Assembly (NCBI RefSeq): GCF_900115755.1
Contig: NZ_FOXQ01000007.1
Location: 170,371-234,370, forward strand
Length of the DNA: 64,000 nt
Reading direction: 5' to 3'
From: Parafilimonas terrae
Lineage (GTDB): Bacteria; Bacteroidota; Bacteroidia; Chitinophagales; Chitinophagaceae
Shown: in pieces, positions 8,760 through 17,555 of the stretch
Layout: the number at the start of each line of letters is the position of its first letter
How positions within the stretch are numbered: the first letter of the stretch is position 1
Position numbers and translations under genes: made by a program
Notes under the pieces: model-generated
What the model was told of the DNA's origin: nothing
Databases searched by the model: none
What the model saw: only the letters and a program-made list of their open reading frames with translations

Positions 8760-9239
8760 ATGCCCGAAAAACAATTAATTATTTATACTGATGGGGCCGC
8801 CAGGGGCAATCCTGGGCGAGGTGGCTACGGCGCTATTTTAATGTGGGGCAATAAACAAAAAGAGTTGTCTGCCGGTTACCGGCTTACCACTAATAACCGC
8901 ATGGAATTGATGGCTGTTATCGTTGCCTTAAAGGCACTAACAAAGGAGGGGCTGAATATTCTTATTTATACCGACAGCCAGTATGTTTTAAATTCAGTTG
9001 AGAAAAAATGGCTTGATGGCTGGGTCAGGACCAATTTTAAAGGCGGCAAAAAAAATAAAGACCTCTGGATGGAATATTATCATCTCGCCAAAAAACATTC
9101 TATAAAATTTGTTTGGGTAAAAGGCCATGCCGATAATATCCACAATAACCGTTGCGATGAATTAGCTACTGCCGCTGCCGATGGCAACAACTTGCTTATT
9201 GATGAAGGCTATGAACAACTGCAAAACAAACTTCTGTAA
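8760..9239 (+). CDS. rnhA: Ribonuclease HI
   Basis: Cleaves the RNA strand of RNA-DNA hybrids (R-loops, Okazaki primers). At 159 residues it has the normal length. The catalytic carboxylates are visible: Asp11 in YTDGAARGNPG, Glu49 in NNRMELMA, Asp72 in YTDSQYV and Asp133 in NNRCDELA. The flexible-loop His123 is in VKGHADN. The basic handle region (GGKKNKDLW) is also present. It follows phzF by four bases. Confidence 0.96.
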   Translation: MPEKQLIIYTDGAARGNPGRGGYGAILMWGNKQKELSAGYRLTTNNRMELMAVIVALKALTKEGLNILIYTDSQYVLNSVEKKWLDGWVRTNFKGGKKNKDLWMEYYHLAKKHSIKFVWVKGHADNIHNNRCDELATAAADGNNLLIDEGYEQLQNKLL

Positions 9240-9251
9240 CAGTTTACCCAT

Positions 9252-9313
9252 TAATTTTGCGCACTTTTAAAACCAGTTTATAAAAAAATGAACCTTACTA
9301 TCAGGTTCAGGAG
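9252..9313 (+). promoter_or_regulatory. Promoter -7 element, leader hairpin and ribosome site of aspartate kinase
   Basis: TAATTTTG (9252-9259) matches the Bacteroidota -7 consensus TAnnTTTG. Downstream, a perfect 7-bp hairpin (9289-9295 with 9303-9309) abuts GGAG at 9310-9313, a rare good Shine-Dalgarno for this lineage, five bases before the ATG at 9319. The hairpin could modulate ribosome access. Confidence 0.45.
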
Positions 9314-9318
9314 ATGTT

Positions 9319-10638
9319 ATGAAAATTATGAAATTCGGCGGTACCAGCGTAGGTACGCCACAGCGTATGAACCAGGTGCTTCAGCTAATTACGGCTGATG
9401 ATAAACCTAAAATAGTTGTGCTGAGCGCTTTAAGCGGAACAACGAATGCCTTGGTTAATATTAGTAACGCTATTGCAGAAGGCTATCGCGGCGAAGCAGC
9501 TAAAAAAATTGAAGAACTGGAGGCGCATTACCGAAAGTTTGTTGATACGCTGGTTTCTACGGAAGAAGGAAAGAAGAAAGCGAACGCTATCGTTTCCGAG
9601 CATTTCGAGTTTTTAAATATTATTCTTAAAATATCGTTCAGCGAAGCTTTAAACAAAGATATTCTTGCACAGGGCGAATTGCTCAGTACTAAATTATTCA
9701 GCGTTTACCTTGAAGAGATAAATGAAGATCACATACTGCTGCCTGCACTTGAATTTATGAGTATAGATGCGCAGGGCGAGCCTCAAATTGGCAGCATTAA
9801 AGTGAAACTTAGCCAGTTATTACAGCATTATCCTGATACAAAGTTGTTTGTAACCCAGGGTTACATCTGCCGCAATTCAAGGGGTGAAGTTGATAATTTG
9901 AAACGAGGCGGCAGCGATTATACCGCATCACTCATTGCCGCAGCTTTAAATGCAGAAGTTTGCGAAATATGGACAGACATCAGCGGCTTGCATAATAATG
10001 ACCCGCGCATTGTGGACAAAACCGTTGCAGTAGAATACCTGAGTTTTGACGAAGCGGCTGAACTGGCTTATTTCGGGGCGAAAATCCTGCATCCAGCCTG
10101 TATTTGGCCTGCACGTTCGTATAATATCCCGGTTAAATTATTAAATACAATGGAGCCGCAAGCTCCGGGAACAACCATTAACCAGGATGCAATGAGCGTG
10201 GGTGTGAAAGCTGTCGCAGCCAAAGATGGTATTATTGCCATTAAAATCAAGAGCAGCCGTATGTTGCTGGCTTATGGCTTTTTAAGAAGGATATTTGAGG
10301 TATTTGAAAAATACAAAACGTCTATTGATATGATTACCACTTCAGAAGTGGCAGTTTCTGTTACCATTGACGATTCCACCCATCTTCAGCAAATTATAAA
10401 AGAACTGGAGCCGTTGGGAACAGTCGAAACTGATACAGATCAAACCATTATATCAATTGTTGGTAATGAAATAGCCCAATCTGAAGACATATTAAAAAAA
10501 TTATTTAATTCGCTTGATTCAATACCGGTAAGAATGGTAAGTTATGGGGGAAGCCATCATAATATTTCGTTACTTATTGCTTCAGATTATAAGAAACAAG
10601 CCCTGCAATCAATAAACGCAGGGGTTTTCGGGTTATAA
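9319..10638 (+). CDS. lysC: Aspartate kinase, monofunctional
   Basis: Phosphorylates aspartate, the first step to Lys, Met, Thr and Ile. At 439 residues it is a monofunctional enzyme: the kinase domain starts MKIMKFGGTSVG, contains KRGGSDYTASLIAAAL and EIWTDISGLHNNDPR, and is followed by two ACT domains (IAIKIKSSRMLLAYGFLRRIFEVFE and a second ISIVGNEI region). Homoserine dehydrogenase is a separate gene at 29945, so there is no ThrA-type fusion here. The start is supported by GGAG at 9310. A terminator-like hairpin lies inside the last codons. Confidence 0.95.
   Translation: MKIMKFGGTSVGTPQRMNQVLQLITADDKPKIVVLSALSGTTNALVNISNAIAEGYRGEAAKKIEELEAHYRKFVDTLVSTEEGKKKANAIVSEHFEFLNIILKISFSEALNKDILAQGELLSTKLFSVYLEEINEDHILLPALEFMSIDAQGEPQIGSIKVKLSQLLQHYPDTKLFVTQGYICRNSRGEVDNLKRGGSDYTASLIAAALNAEVCEIWTDISGLHNNDPRIVDKTVAVEYLSFDEAAELAYFGAKILHPACIWPARSYNIPVKLLNTMEPQAPGTTINQDAMSVGVKAVAAKDGIIAIKIKSSRMLLAYGFLRRIFEVFEKYKTSIDMITTSEVAVSVTIDDSTHLQQIIKELEPLGTVETDTDQTIISIVGNEIAQSEDILKKLFNSLDSIPVRMVSYGGSHHNISLLIASDYKKQALQSINAGVFGL
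10601..10628 (+). terminator. Terminator-like hairpin overlapping the 3' end of aspartate kinase
   Basis: A 6-bp GC-rich stem (10601-10606 with 10618-10623) with an 11-base loop is followed by GTTTT. It lies within the final codons of the gene, ahead of the stop at 10636-10638. Confidence 0.5.
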
Positions 10639-10717
10639 ATCTGAAAAACTAACGATTGCTGTTAACATATAAATAAAAATTAAATGTTTTATTTTTTAAT
10701 GATTTTTCATAAAATTT

Positions 10718-10750
10718 AAAGAAATAAATATTTTTTTATTTTATTTCTTT
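10718..10750 (+). repeat. AT-rich inverted repeat upstream of glutamine synthetase II
   Basis: A perfect 11-bp inverted repeat (10718-10728 with 10740-10750), all A/T apart from one pair, ends 24 bases before the ATG at 10774. It may be an operator or leader hairpin of the gene. Confidence 0.4.
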
Positions 10751-10773
10751 TCTTTTGCAAAAATTTACTACTT

Positions 10774-11793
10774 ATGGCAGCAACAAAACTCGAGTACATC
10801 TGGCTTGATGGTTACAAGCCCACCCAAAGCCTGCGCAGCAAAACAAAAATTGAAAAAGATTTTAGCGGTAACCTTGAAGACTTACCGTTATGGAGCTTCG
10901 ATGGTTCTTCCACGGAGCAGGCTCCGGGCGGCGCTTCTGACTGTTTATTGAAACCAGTTTTTATGGTGAAAGACCCGCAGCGTAAAGATGCTTATCTTGT
11001 TATGTGCGAGGTACTTAATGCAGATGGCACTCCTCATGAATCTAACGGGCGCGCTACCATAGAAGATGATGATAATGATTTCTGGTTTGGTTTTGAGCAG
11101 GAATATTTCCTCTGGAACCCCGAAACCAGCAAACCGCTTGGTTTTCCGGCAAGCGGTTATCCCCGACCGCAAGGCCCTTATTACTGTTCTGTTGGGGCAG
11201 CCAATGCATTTGGCCGCGATATTGTTGAAGAACATTTGGATGCCTGTCTTGAAGCGGGTTTAAATGTTGAAGGCATTAATGCGGAAGTTGCTGCCGGCCA
11301 GTGGGAATTCCAGATTTTTGCCAAAGGTGCTAAAGAAGCCGGCGATCAAATTTGGATTGGCAGATATTTAATGGAACGGATTGGTGAAAAATACGGCGTT
11401 TCAGTAAACTGGCATTGTAAACCGCTTGGCGCATTAGACTGGAATGGTTCGGGCATGCATGCTAACTTCTCTAACAGCACGTTGAGAGATGCAGGAAGCA
11501 AAGAAATATTTGATAAGATTTGTGAAGGTTTCCGTCCCGTGGTTAAAGAACACATTGCAGTTTATGGCGCTGATAACCATTTGCGTTTAACAGGCAAACA
11601 TGAAACAGCCAGCATCCACGATTTTAGCTACGGCGTTTCCGACCGCGGTGCATCTATCCGCATTCCTGTAATGGTGCCTGCAAAAGGATGGAGAGGTTAC
11701 TTAGAAGACCGTCGTCCGAATTCTGCCGCCGATCCATATAAAGTGGCAGCACGCATCATTAAAACGGTTAAAGCTGCAGAAGCCGGCATATAA
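10774..11793 (+). CDS. Glutamine synthetase type II (eukaryotic-like)
   Basis: ATP-dependent ammonia assimilation into glutamine. The length (339 residues) and motifs fit the short GSII class: LEYIWLDGYKP, LPLWSFDGSSTEQAPG, DFWFGFEQEYFLW (metal-binding Glu), GINAEVAAGQWEFQ, and LTGKHETASIHDFSYGVSDRGASIRIP with the conserved HETA and the Arg residues of the active site. The long C-terminal extension of GSI and its adenylylation region are absent, so GlnE-type control is unlikely. It is followed by a strong terminator and then by a type III glutamine synthetase, an uncommon arrangement. Confidence 0.94.
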   Translation: MAATKLEYIWLDGYKPTQSLRSKTKIEKDFSGNLEDLPLWSFDGSSTEQAPGGASDCLLKPVFMVKDPQRKDAYLVMCEVLNADGTPHESNGRATIEDDDNDFWFGFEQEYFLWNPETSKPLGFPASGYPRPQGPYYCSVGAANAFGRDIVEEHLDACLEAGLNVEGINAEVAAGQWEFQIFAKGAKEAGDQIWIGRYLMERIGEKYGVSVNWHCKPLGALDWNGSGMHANFSNSTLRDAGSKEIFDKICEGFRPVVKEHIAVYGADNHLRLTGKHETASIHDFSYGVSDRGASIRIPVMVPAKGWRGYLEDRRPNSAADPYKVAARIIKTVKAAEAGI

Positions 11794-11814
11794 TAACTAT
11801 TATATACAATAATT

Positions 11815-11840
11815 AAAAACCCGGTATAAGCCGGGTTTTT
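11815..11840 (+). terminator. Intrinsic terminator after glutamine synthetase II
   Basis: A perfect 10-bp stem (11815-11824 with 11831-11840) with a 6-base loop; the 3' arm ends in five T. It separates the two glutamine synthetase genes into different transcripts. Confidence 0.88.
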
Positions 11841-11940
11841 AATTTGTAAAAAAATAGAACTTAAATATAATATGTATAATAAAGCCTCCTTCTTACAGAA
11901 AATTTCAGTTTTTTTGTTTAAAACTTAAAAAAATATCAAT

Positions 11941-14133
11941 ATGTCTTTACGATTCGATGCCGTTAATAAGCTTAGCGGGGATGCAGAGCATGTTTCAGTG
12001 AATAGCTCAGGTAAAATAAGCGCCATATTTGGCGAAAACGTTTTTACGCTTAAAACGGCCCGCGAATTTTTAAGCAATGAAGCATATAAAAGCCTTTCTT
12101 CCAGCATAAAAGATTCAAAAAGAATAGACCGTTCTGTTGCCAATCAAATTGCAACAGGCATGCGTGCCTGGGCCGAAAGCAAAGGCGTAACACATTTCAC
12201 GCACTGGTTTCAACCTTTAAGCGGCACAACAGCCGAAAAACATGATTCCTTTTTTACATTGAAAAGTGATGGGATGCCTATTGAAGAATTTGACAGCGCG
12301 GCGCTTATTCAGCAGGAACCAGATGCATCTTCGTTTCCAAGCGGCGGTTTAAGGGCCACTTTTGAAGCCCGCGGTTATACGGCCTGGGATCCCTCATCTC
12401 CTGCGTTTATCATGGAAATTGGCCATGGCAAAACGCTTTGTATTCCCACTATATTTGTTTCCTATACCGGCGAATCACTTGACTATAAAGCGCCTTTGCT
12501 AAAAGCGCTTGAGGCTTTAAATAAATCCGCCGTTGATGTTTGTAATTTCTTTGATAAAAATATTTCCCGCGTTACGGCTACGCTTGGCTGGGAACAGGAG
12601 TATTTTGTAATTGATGAAGGCCTCGCCAATGCCCGTCCGGATATTATTTTAACCGGCAGAACGGTTTTTGGTGCTTCACCTGCAAAAGGCCAGCAACTGG
12701 AAGATCATTATTTTGGTTCTATACCGGAAAGGGTTTACGCTTTTATGCGCGACTATGAAATGGAAGCTTATAAACTAGGCATCCCGCTAAGGGCAAGGCA
12801 TAACGAGGTAGCGCCTTCACAATACGAATGTGCCCCGATATTTGAAGACGTAAACCTTGCTGTTGATCATAACACGCTCTTAATGGATATTTTAGACCGT
12901 GTGGCCCGAAGGCATAACCTGCGTGTGCTGATGCATGAAAAACCTTTTGCAGGCATAAACGGCAGTGGTAAACATAATAACTGGAGCATGGCAACAGATA
13001 CCGGTGTTAATTTATTAGCGCCAGGCAAAACGCCAAAAACCAATCTTATGTTCCTCACATTTTTCGTGAACACCATTAAGGCGGTGCATGATTATGCTGA
13101 TGTTTTACGGGCTGCCATTGCTTCAGCATCTAATGATCACAGGCTTGGCGCCAACGAAGCGCCACCCGCAATCCTTTCGGTGTTTATCGGCGATTATCTT
13201 ACCAATGTTTTGAATGATATTGAAACAAGGGTGGGTGAAAAATTTGATGAGCAGGATGAAGCTATCCTGAAATTAGACCTGCACCGCAGCATCCCTGAAC
13301 TGATGCTGGACAATACCGACCGCAACCGCACTTCGCCCTTTGCATTTACCGGCAATAAATTTGAGTTTCGTGCCGTAGGTTCTTCCGCAAACTGCGCTAA
13401 CGCAATGATTGCCTTAAATACTATTATGGCTGAAACGTTGAAACAGTTTAAGAAAGATGTGGATGCGCTGATGGATAAAGGCGATAAAAAAGAAATTGCC
13501 ATTATGCACATCATTCAAAAATATATTGCAGAAAGCAAGAATATTTTGTTTGAAGGCGATAACTACAGCCAGGAATGGCACCATGAGGCAGAGCGCCGCG
13601 GTTTATCAAACACACCTACAACGCCGCTGGCGCTTGATGCAATGGTGAGCGATAAAGCAAAAGAATTATTTGAAAGCAATAAAGTTTACACGCATTCTGA
13701 AATTGAGGCGCGCCATGAAATTGAACTGGAAAAGTATATAAAGAAAGTGCAGATTGAAGCAAGGGTTATGGGTGATCTGGCACTTAATCATATTATACCT
13801 TCAGTTGTAAAATACCAGAATGTATTAATTGAAAATATCCGTGGTTTGAAAGAAGCCGGTTTACCAGAATCTGCTTATGCCAGCCAGTTGGAAATATTGA
13901 AGCGCATATCCGGTCATTTGCAGGAAGTATATACAAAAGTGAAAGACCTGATTGAGCACAGAAAGATAGCAAACAACATGACCGATACACGAACAAAAGC
14001 TATTGCTTATTGCAGCGATGTAAAGGAGAAGTTTTTTGATGGCATCCGTTACCATGCAGATAAATTGGAAACATTGGTGAATGATGATAACTGGACATTG
14101 CCGAAGTACAGGGAATTATTATTTTTAAGATAG
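11941..14133 (+). CDS. glnN: Glutamine synthetase type III
   Basis: The large (730-residue) GSIII class typical of Bacteroidota and cyanobacteria. Signatures include FTHWFQPLSGTTAEKHDSF near residue 80, SSFPSGGLRATFEARGYTAW, TLGWEQEYFVID (metal-binding Glu), ARHNEVAPSQYECAPIFE, and MHEKPFAGINGSGKHNNWS. The C-terminal third is long and helical (about 560-730), as expected for the class. It is a duplicate function of the type II enzyme just upstream, probably under different nitrogen control. A leader of 100 bases follows the upstream terminator. Confidence 0.95.
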   Translation: MSLRFDAVNKLSGDAEHVSVNSSGKISAIFGENVFTLKTAREFLSNEAYKSLSSSIKDSKRIDRSVANQIATGMRAWAESKGVTHFTHWFQPLSGTTAEKHDSFFTLKSDGMPIEEFDSAALIQQEPDASSFPSGGLRATFEARGYTAWDPSSPAFIMEIGHGKTLCIPTIFVSYTGESLDYKAPLLKALEALNKSAVDVCNFFDKNISRVTATLGWEQEYFVIDEGLANARPDIILTGRTVFGASPAKGQQLEDHYFGSIPERVYAFMRDYEMEAYKLGIPLRARHNEVAPSQYECAPIFEDVNLAVDHNTLLMDILDRVARRHNLRVLMHEKPFAGINGSGKHNNWSMATDTGVNLLAPGKTPKTNLMFLTFFVNTIKAVHDYADVLRAAIASASNDHRLGANEAPPAILSVFIGDYLTNVLNDIETRVGEKFDEQDEAILKLDLHRSIPELMLDNTDRNRTSPFAFTGNKFEFRAVGSSANCANAMIALNTIMAETLKQFKKDVDALMDKGDKKEIAIMHIIQKYIAESKNILFEGDNYSQEWHHEAERRGLSNTPTTPLALDAMVSDKAKELFESNKVYTHSEIEARHEIELEKYIKKVQIEARVMGDLALNHIIPSVVKYQNVLIENIRGLKEAGLPESAYASQLEILKRISGHLQEVYTKVKDLIEHRKIANNMTDTRTKAIAYCSDVKEKFFDGIRYHADKLETLVNDDNWTLPKYRELLFLR

Positions 14134-14142
14134 CATTTAAAT

Positions 14143-14173
14143 AAAGGCCGCTCAAAAAACTGAAGCGGCTTTT
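14143..14173 (+). terminator. Intrinsic terminator after glutamine synthetase III
   Basis: A stem GCCGCT (14147-14152) with AGCGGC (14164-14169), flanked by A and T runs, ends in TTTT. Confidence 0.8.
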
Positions 14174-14292
14174 ATTTTAGCCTTTCAGCTGAATAGTATT
14201 AATATTGCTGAAGTGGTGCGACGCAACCGTGATGCCACAAGGAACTCTTGCTGATGCCCCAAATTATATAAGTACTTACACAATTACAATTT

Positions 14293-15093
14293 ATGAAAGA
14301 CAGGATTGCAATTATAGGCGGAGGCAACCTCGGTTCTGCCATTGCCGAAGGACTCATAAGCAGCAGGTTTGCAAAACCGCAGCATATTATTCTTACGAAA
14401 AGGAATATTGACACATTGCGTTCACTGGAAGAACGCGGTGTAATGGTAAGCAGCAATAATAAAGATGCAGCGCGTTATGCAAAATGGATCATTCTTGCTG
14501 TAAAGCCTTTCCAGGTAAAAGATATACTGGAACAGTTGAAGGATGACCTTGACCCGCTTAAGCACCAGATTGTAAGCGTAATGACCGGCGTGTGGATTAA
14601 AGACATCCAGGAAATATTAGGCACAGAGTTTACAGTTTTTCGTGCCATGCCTAATACAGCCATTGCCATCAGGCAGAGTATAACCTGTATATGCAGTCAC
14701 GGCGCTAATGAAGATCAGTCGCAGTTTATTGCAGAATTGTTCAGCCAGTTGGGCAAGGTTGTTTTTATTGAAGAAAAGTTAATGGATGCCGCTACGGTGC
14801 TTGGCGCCTGCGGCACTGCATACGCTATGCGCTACATACGCGCTAACATACAAGGTGGTATTGAAATTGGGTTTGATGCCAAAACCGCATCATTGATTGC
14901 CGCACAAACGGTTAAAGGCGCCGCAGAATTATTGCTTACGCAGCATACGCATCCTGAGCAAGAGATTGATAAAGTTACAACGCCCAAAGGCTGTACCATT
15001 GCGGGTTTGAATGAAATGGAACACCAGGGTTTCAGTTCATCTTTAATTAAAGGCGTGGTTACAAGCTATAAAAAGATTGTGAACGATATGTAG
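14293..15093 (+). CDS. proC: Pyrroline-5-carboxylate reductase
   Basis: Last step of proline synthesis: NAD(P)H reduction of pyrroline-5-carboxylate. The 266 residues show the Rossmann start RIAIIGGGNLGSAIAEGL, the WIILAVKPFQV strand, the FRAMPNTAIAIRQSI motif (RxMPN), and the C-terminal ProC signature spanning QEIDKVTTPKGCTIAGLNEME. The gene stops exactly where the convergent epimerase gene stops, with no spacer. Confidence 0.95.
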   Translation: MKDRIAIIGGGNLGSAIAEGLISSRFAKPQHIILTKRNIDTLRSLEERGVMVSSNNKDAARYAKWIILAVKPFQVKDILEQLKDDLDPLKHQIVSVMTGVWIKDIQEILGTEFTVFRAMPNTAIAIRQSITCICSHGANEDQSQFIAELFSQLGKVVFIEEKLMDAATVLGACGTAYAMRYIRANIQGGIEIGFDAKTASLIAAQTVKGAAELLLTQHTHPEQEIDKVTTPKGCTIAGLNEMEHQGFSSSLIKGVVTSYKKIVNDM

Positions 15094-16023
15094 CTATTGA
15101 CTTTTCATCCACTCAATAGTTCCTTGTATTCCTTTTTTGTAAGGAGTGGGTTTATAATTAAAAGCCTTCTCAAACTTAGATGAATCAAAAATGTAATCAT
15201 ATTCATTTTGATACAACATCTCTTTTAACTCCCGCATCAGAGAATTAAACAAAGCGGCAATTGCAATAACAAACTTTGGTATGGTTTGAATTTTATGCGG
15301 CATGCCTGTTTCGTCTGCAATCATGCTTATAAAATCAATTGATGATAATGCAGGTCGTGCTGTTGGCAAATGCCATGTTTGCCCAAAAGCTTCTTCGTGC
15401 TGCGATAAAATATATAAAGCTTCGGCTGCATCTTTTGTATAAGTATAAGAATGCAGCGGTTTTGCGGAAGCCATTACCTGCGGTGTTTTATTATGAAGCA
15501 GTTTATCAAACGCCAAAATACCTATAACACTTTTTGCACCGGCGCCAGGGCCATAAAAATCTGCGGCCCGTGCAATGAGCGCCTTAATGCTGCCCGTTTT
15601 CATTTCATTCAACAGTGTGGTTGCGATGGCAGCGCGAACCTGGCCTTTTTTACTCACGGGTTTAAATGGCGTTTCTTCCGTCATGGGGCCGCTTACCTTT
15701 CCATACATATAAACATTATCAAAAAATATAAGCTTTGCATTAGTTGCTTTGCAGGCATTAATAACATGCTGCATAATCTTTGGCCATTGTTTACGCCACA
15801 CTTCAATTTTATATTCAAGGCCGATTAACAGATAAACAATACCCGAGCCTTCAACTGCTTTTAAAACCTGTTCATAATTGGTTGCGTCAGCCGCTATTGT
15901 TTCAACGCCATCAACAGGTTTTGGGCTTCTTGATACTAACCTTACCCTTTCATTATATTGTAACAATATTGGTAGTAATTCGCTGGCAATGCTGCCGTTT
16001 GCACCGAGTATGGTGTGTAACAT
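15094..16023 (-). CDS. NAD-dependent epimerase/dehydratase family protein (extended SDR)
   Basis: A 309-residue SDR-like protein. The N-terminus LHTILGANGSIASELLPIL is a Rossmann glycine motif (GANGSIAS in place of GxxGxxG), followed by a VRLVSRSPKP strand typical of atypical NAD(P)-binding SDRs. FFDNVYMYGK carries the region that usually holds the active-site Tyr, but the typical YxxxK is not clear, suggesting an atypical member. Its start is 29 bases downstream of the patatin-TIR stop on the same strand, so the two may be cotranscribed. Substrate unknown. Confidence 0.78.
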   Translation of the reverse strand: MLHTILGANGSIASELLPILLQYNERVRLVSRSPKPVDGVETIAADATNYEQVLKAVEGSGIVYLLIGLEYKIEVWRKQWPKIMQHVINACKATNAKLIFFDNVYMYGKVSGPMTEETPFKPVSKKGQVRAAIATTLLNEMKTGSIKALIARAADFYGPGAGAKSVIGILAFDKLLHNKTPQVMASAKPLHSYTYTKDAAEALYILSQHEEAFGQTWHLPTARPALSSIDFISMIADETGMPHKIQTIPKFVIAIAALFNSLMRELKEMLYQNEYDYIFDSSKFEKAFNYKPTPYKKGIQGTIEWMKSQ

Positions 16024-16052
16024 ATAGCTCTATATTATCATTTTTACAATAT

Positions 16053-17438
16053 TCATTGCCGCATAACTTCTATAAGCTGATTGATCATGTTACTTAAAAC
16101 ACTGTGTTGCTCATCGCTGCTCATTTCATCCAATGGACTTTCCGGATCATTCACAAACTGAATGGCGCTAAAAGGGTTTTTTTCATTGTCAATGCGTGAA
16201 ACTGATACCGGAAAAATACGCACATTTTGATTTTCTGCTTCCTTCATAAAATAATTAAGCTCATTGGTTGTAATGAAATTTGAGCTAATAAAGTTTGGGC
16301 TTACGAGGCAAATGGCAAGCCTTGTTTGAGACAGGGCATTCTTTATAGCATCGTGCCAGTAAGTACCGGGAATAATTTCCTTATCATCCCAAACCTTTAT
16401 ACCATGAAATGCTTCGACAGGTGCCAGCATGAGCTGCAGTTTGTTGAACCATTCCTCATCTTTATGGCTATAACTTATAAAAACCTGGTGGCGGCCGGTT
16501 GTTTGCCGGTTAAATTTTTGTAACAGCGCAATATTTCTTTCGCGGGCCATATCCAGTCCGTAAGCGTTCTTATTGGATGGCGCAATATTTTCTATTCTTA
16601 TAAACCTGTTTAAATCGTTATGGCATAAAGCAAGCATTCTTTCCATATCTCTTTCGCCGGCGAGTATTAAGGACTTTATGCGTTCATTGGAAATATTGAA
16701 ATCTTCTGCCTGTTGTTCACCGCAATTTATTTCAACGATAATACTGGCAGGCATTTGCTGCAAGCTAAAGGCATCGGTGCCTGCGGCTGCCGATTGTATC
16801 ATAGAAGTTATAAATTTTGGAAAGCTCTTATGAATGTTGTCTGAAAGCCCTGCACTGTTTTTCAAAACAACTACCGGGGCGCCATTGCTTTCTGCCGCTG
16901 CCACCCATCCCGGGCTTTCTGATGCTATACCACCATCCACCAGCAGCATATTTTCAACCGCTACAGGCGCAAATGCGGGTGGTATGGCTGTTGCAATAAT
17001 TAGCAGCTCAGCAACTTTCCAGCGGGGATGTGTGTCTTTGTTAATGCTAAGCAGTTGTTGCCTGTTTAAGTCAAGCGCCAGTGTGCTATAAGGAATAGGC
17101 AGATTTGCGAGTTCAGGATTATCACCAACAAAATCTTTTAATAAACTTTCATAATCCGGGTGATGATAAATAGCATAGGGGTACCGAAAGAAAGCCAGGT
17201 ATTTATTCCAAACCCGTTTACGCAGATACTTTTTAATGGGGTTGGCTAAAACTTTTTCTTCAACTTCTTCTGGAGATAAGCCCAGGCAAAAAAGCATACC
17301 GATAACAGAGCCCATGCTGCTTGCTGAAATACCGCTTATGACGTAGCCGGCTTTTAAAAGCGCCTTGTATGCGCCTATATAGCTATAGCATCGCACGCCA
17401 CCACTACTACAAAGCAGATGTACCTGTTTGCCTGGCAT
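16053..17438 (-). CDS. Patatin-like phospholipase fused to a C-terminal TIR domain
   Basis: A 461-residue two-domain protein. Residues 1 to about 300 form a patatin-like lipid hydrolase: the oxyanion loop region is CSSGGVRCYSYIG (10-22), the nucleophile elbow is ASSMGS with Ser41 in the third position (Ala39 replaces the usual first Gly), and the catalytic dyad Asp lies in LLVDGGIASESP (Asp168). Residues about 316-461 form a TIR domain starting HQVFISYSHKDEEWFNKL, with a BB-loop-like KVWDDKEIIPGTYWHDAI and the SPNFISSNFITTNELNYF helix. Glu393 is in the place of the NADase catalytic Glu of SARM1 and bacterial TIRs. Patatin and TIR domains are each known effectors of bacterial antiphage systems (for example CBASS CapV phospholipases, Thoeris TIRs). 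No cyclase, ThsA or STAND partner is adjacent. Immune function is inferred. Confidence 0.88.
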   Translation of the reverse strand: MPGKQVHLLCSSGGVRCYSYIGAYKALLKAGYVISGISASSMGSVIGMLFCLGLSPEEVEEKVLANPIKKYLRKRVWNKYLAFFRYPYAIYHHPDYESLLKDFVGDNPELANLPIPYSTLALDLNRQQLLSINKDTHPRWKVAELLIIATAIPPAFAPVAVENMLLVDGGIASESPGWVAAAESNGAPVVVLKNSAGLSDNIHKSFPKFITSMIQSAAAGTDAFSLQQMPASIIVEINCGEQQAEDFNISNERIKSLILAGERDMERMLALCHNDLNRFIRIENIAPSNKNAYGLDMARERNIALLQKFNRQTTGRHQVFISYSHKDEEWFNKLQLMLAPVEAFHGIKVWDDKEIIPGTYWHDAIKNALSQTRLAICLVSPNFISSNFITTNELNYFMKEAENQNVRIFPVSVSRIDNEKNPFSAIQFVNDPESPLDEMSSDEQHSVLSNMINQLIEVMRQ

Positions 17439-17555
17439 ATTGCTACATTTTTATTGTGCATAAATGTAACAGATATGCTGCTTACATCAAAAAGCCAATT
17501 CGGTGCCTATGTATTTCACAAGGATGTGAAGTGTGTTGTATTTTATATTAATTTA

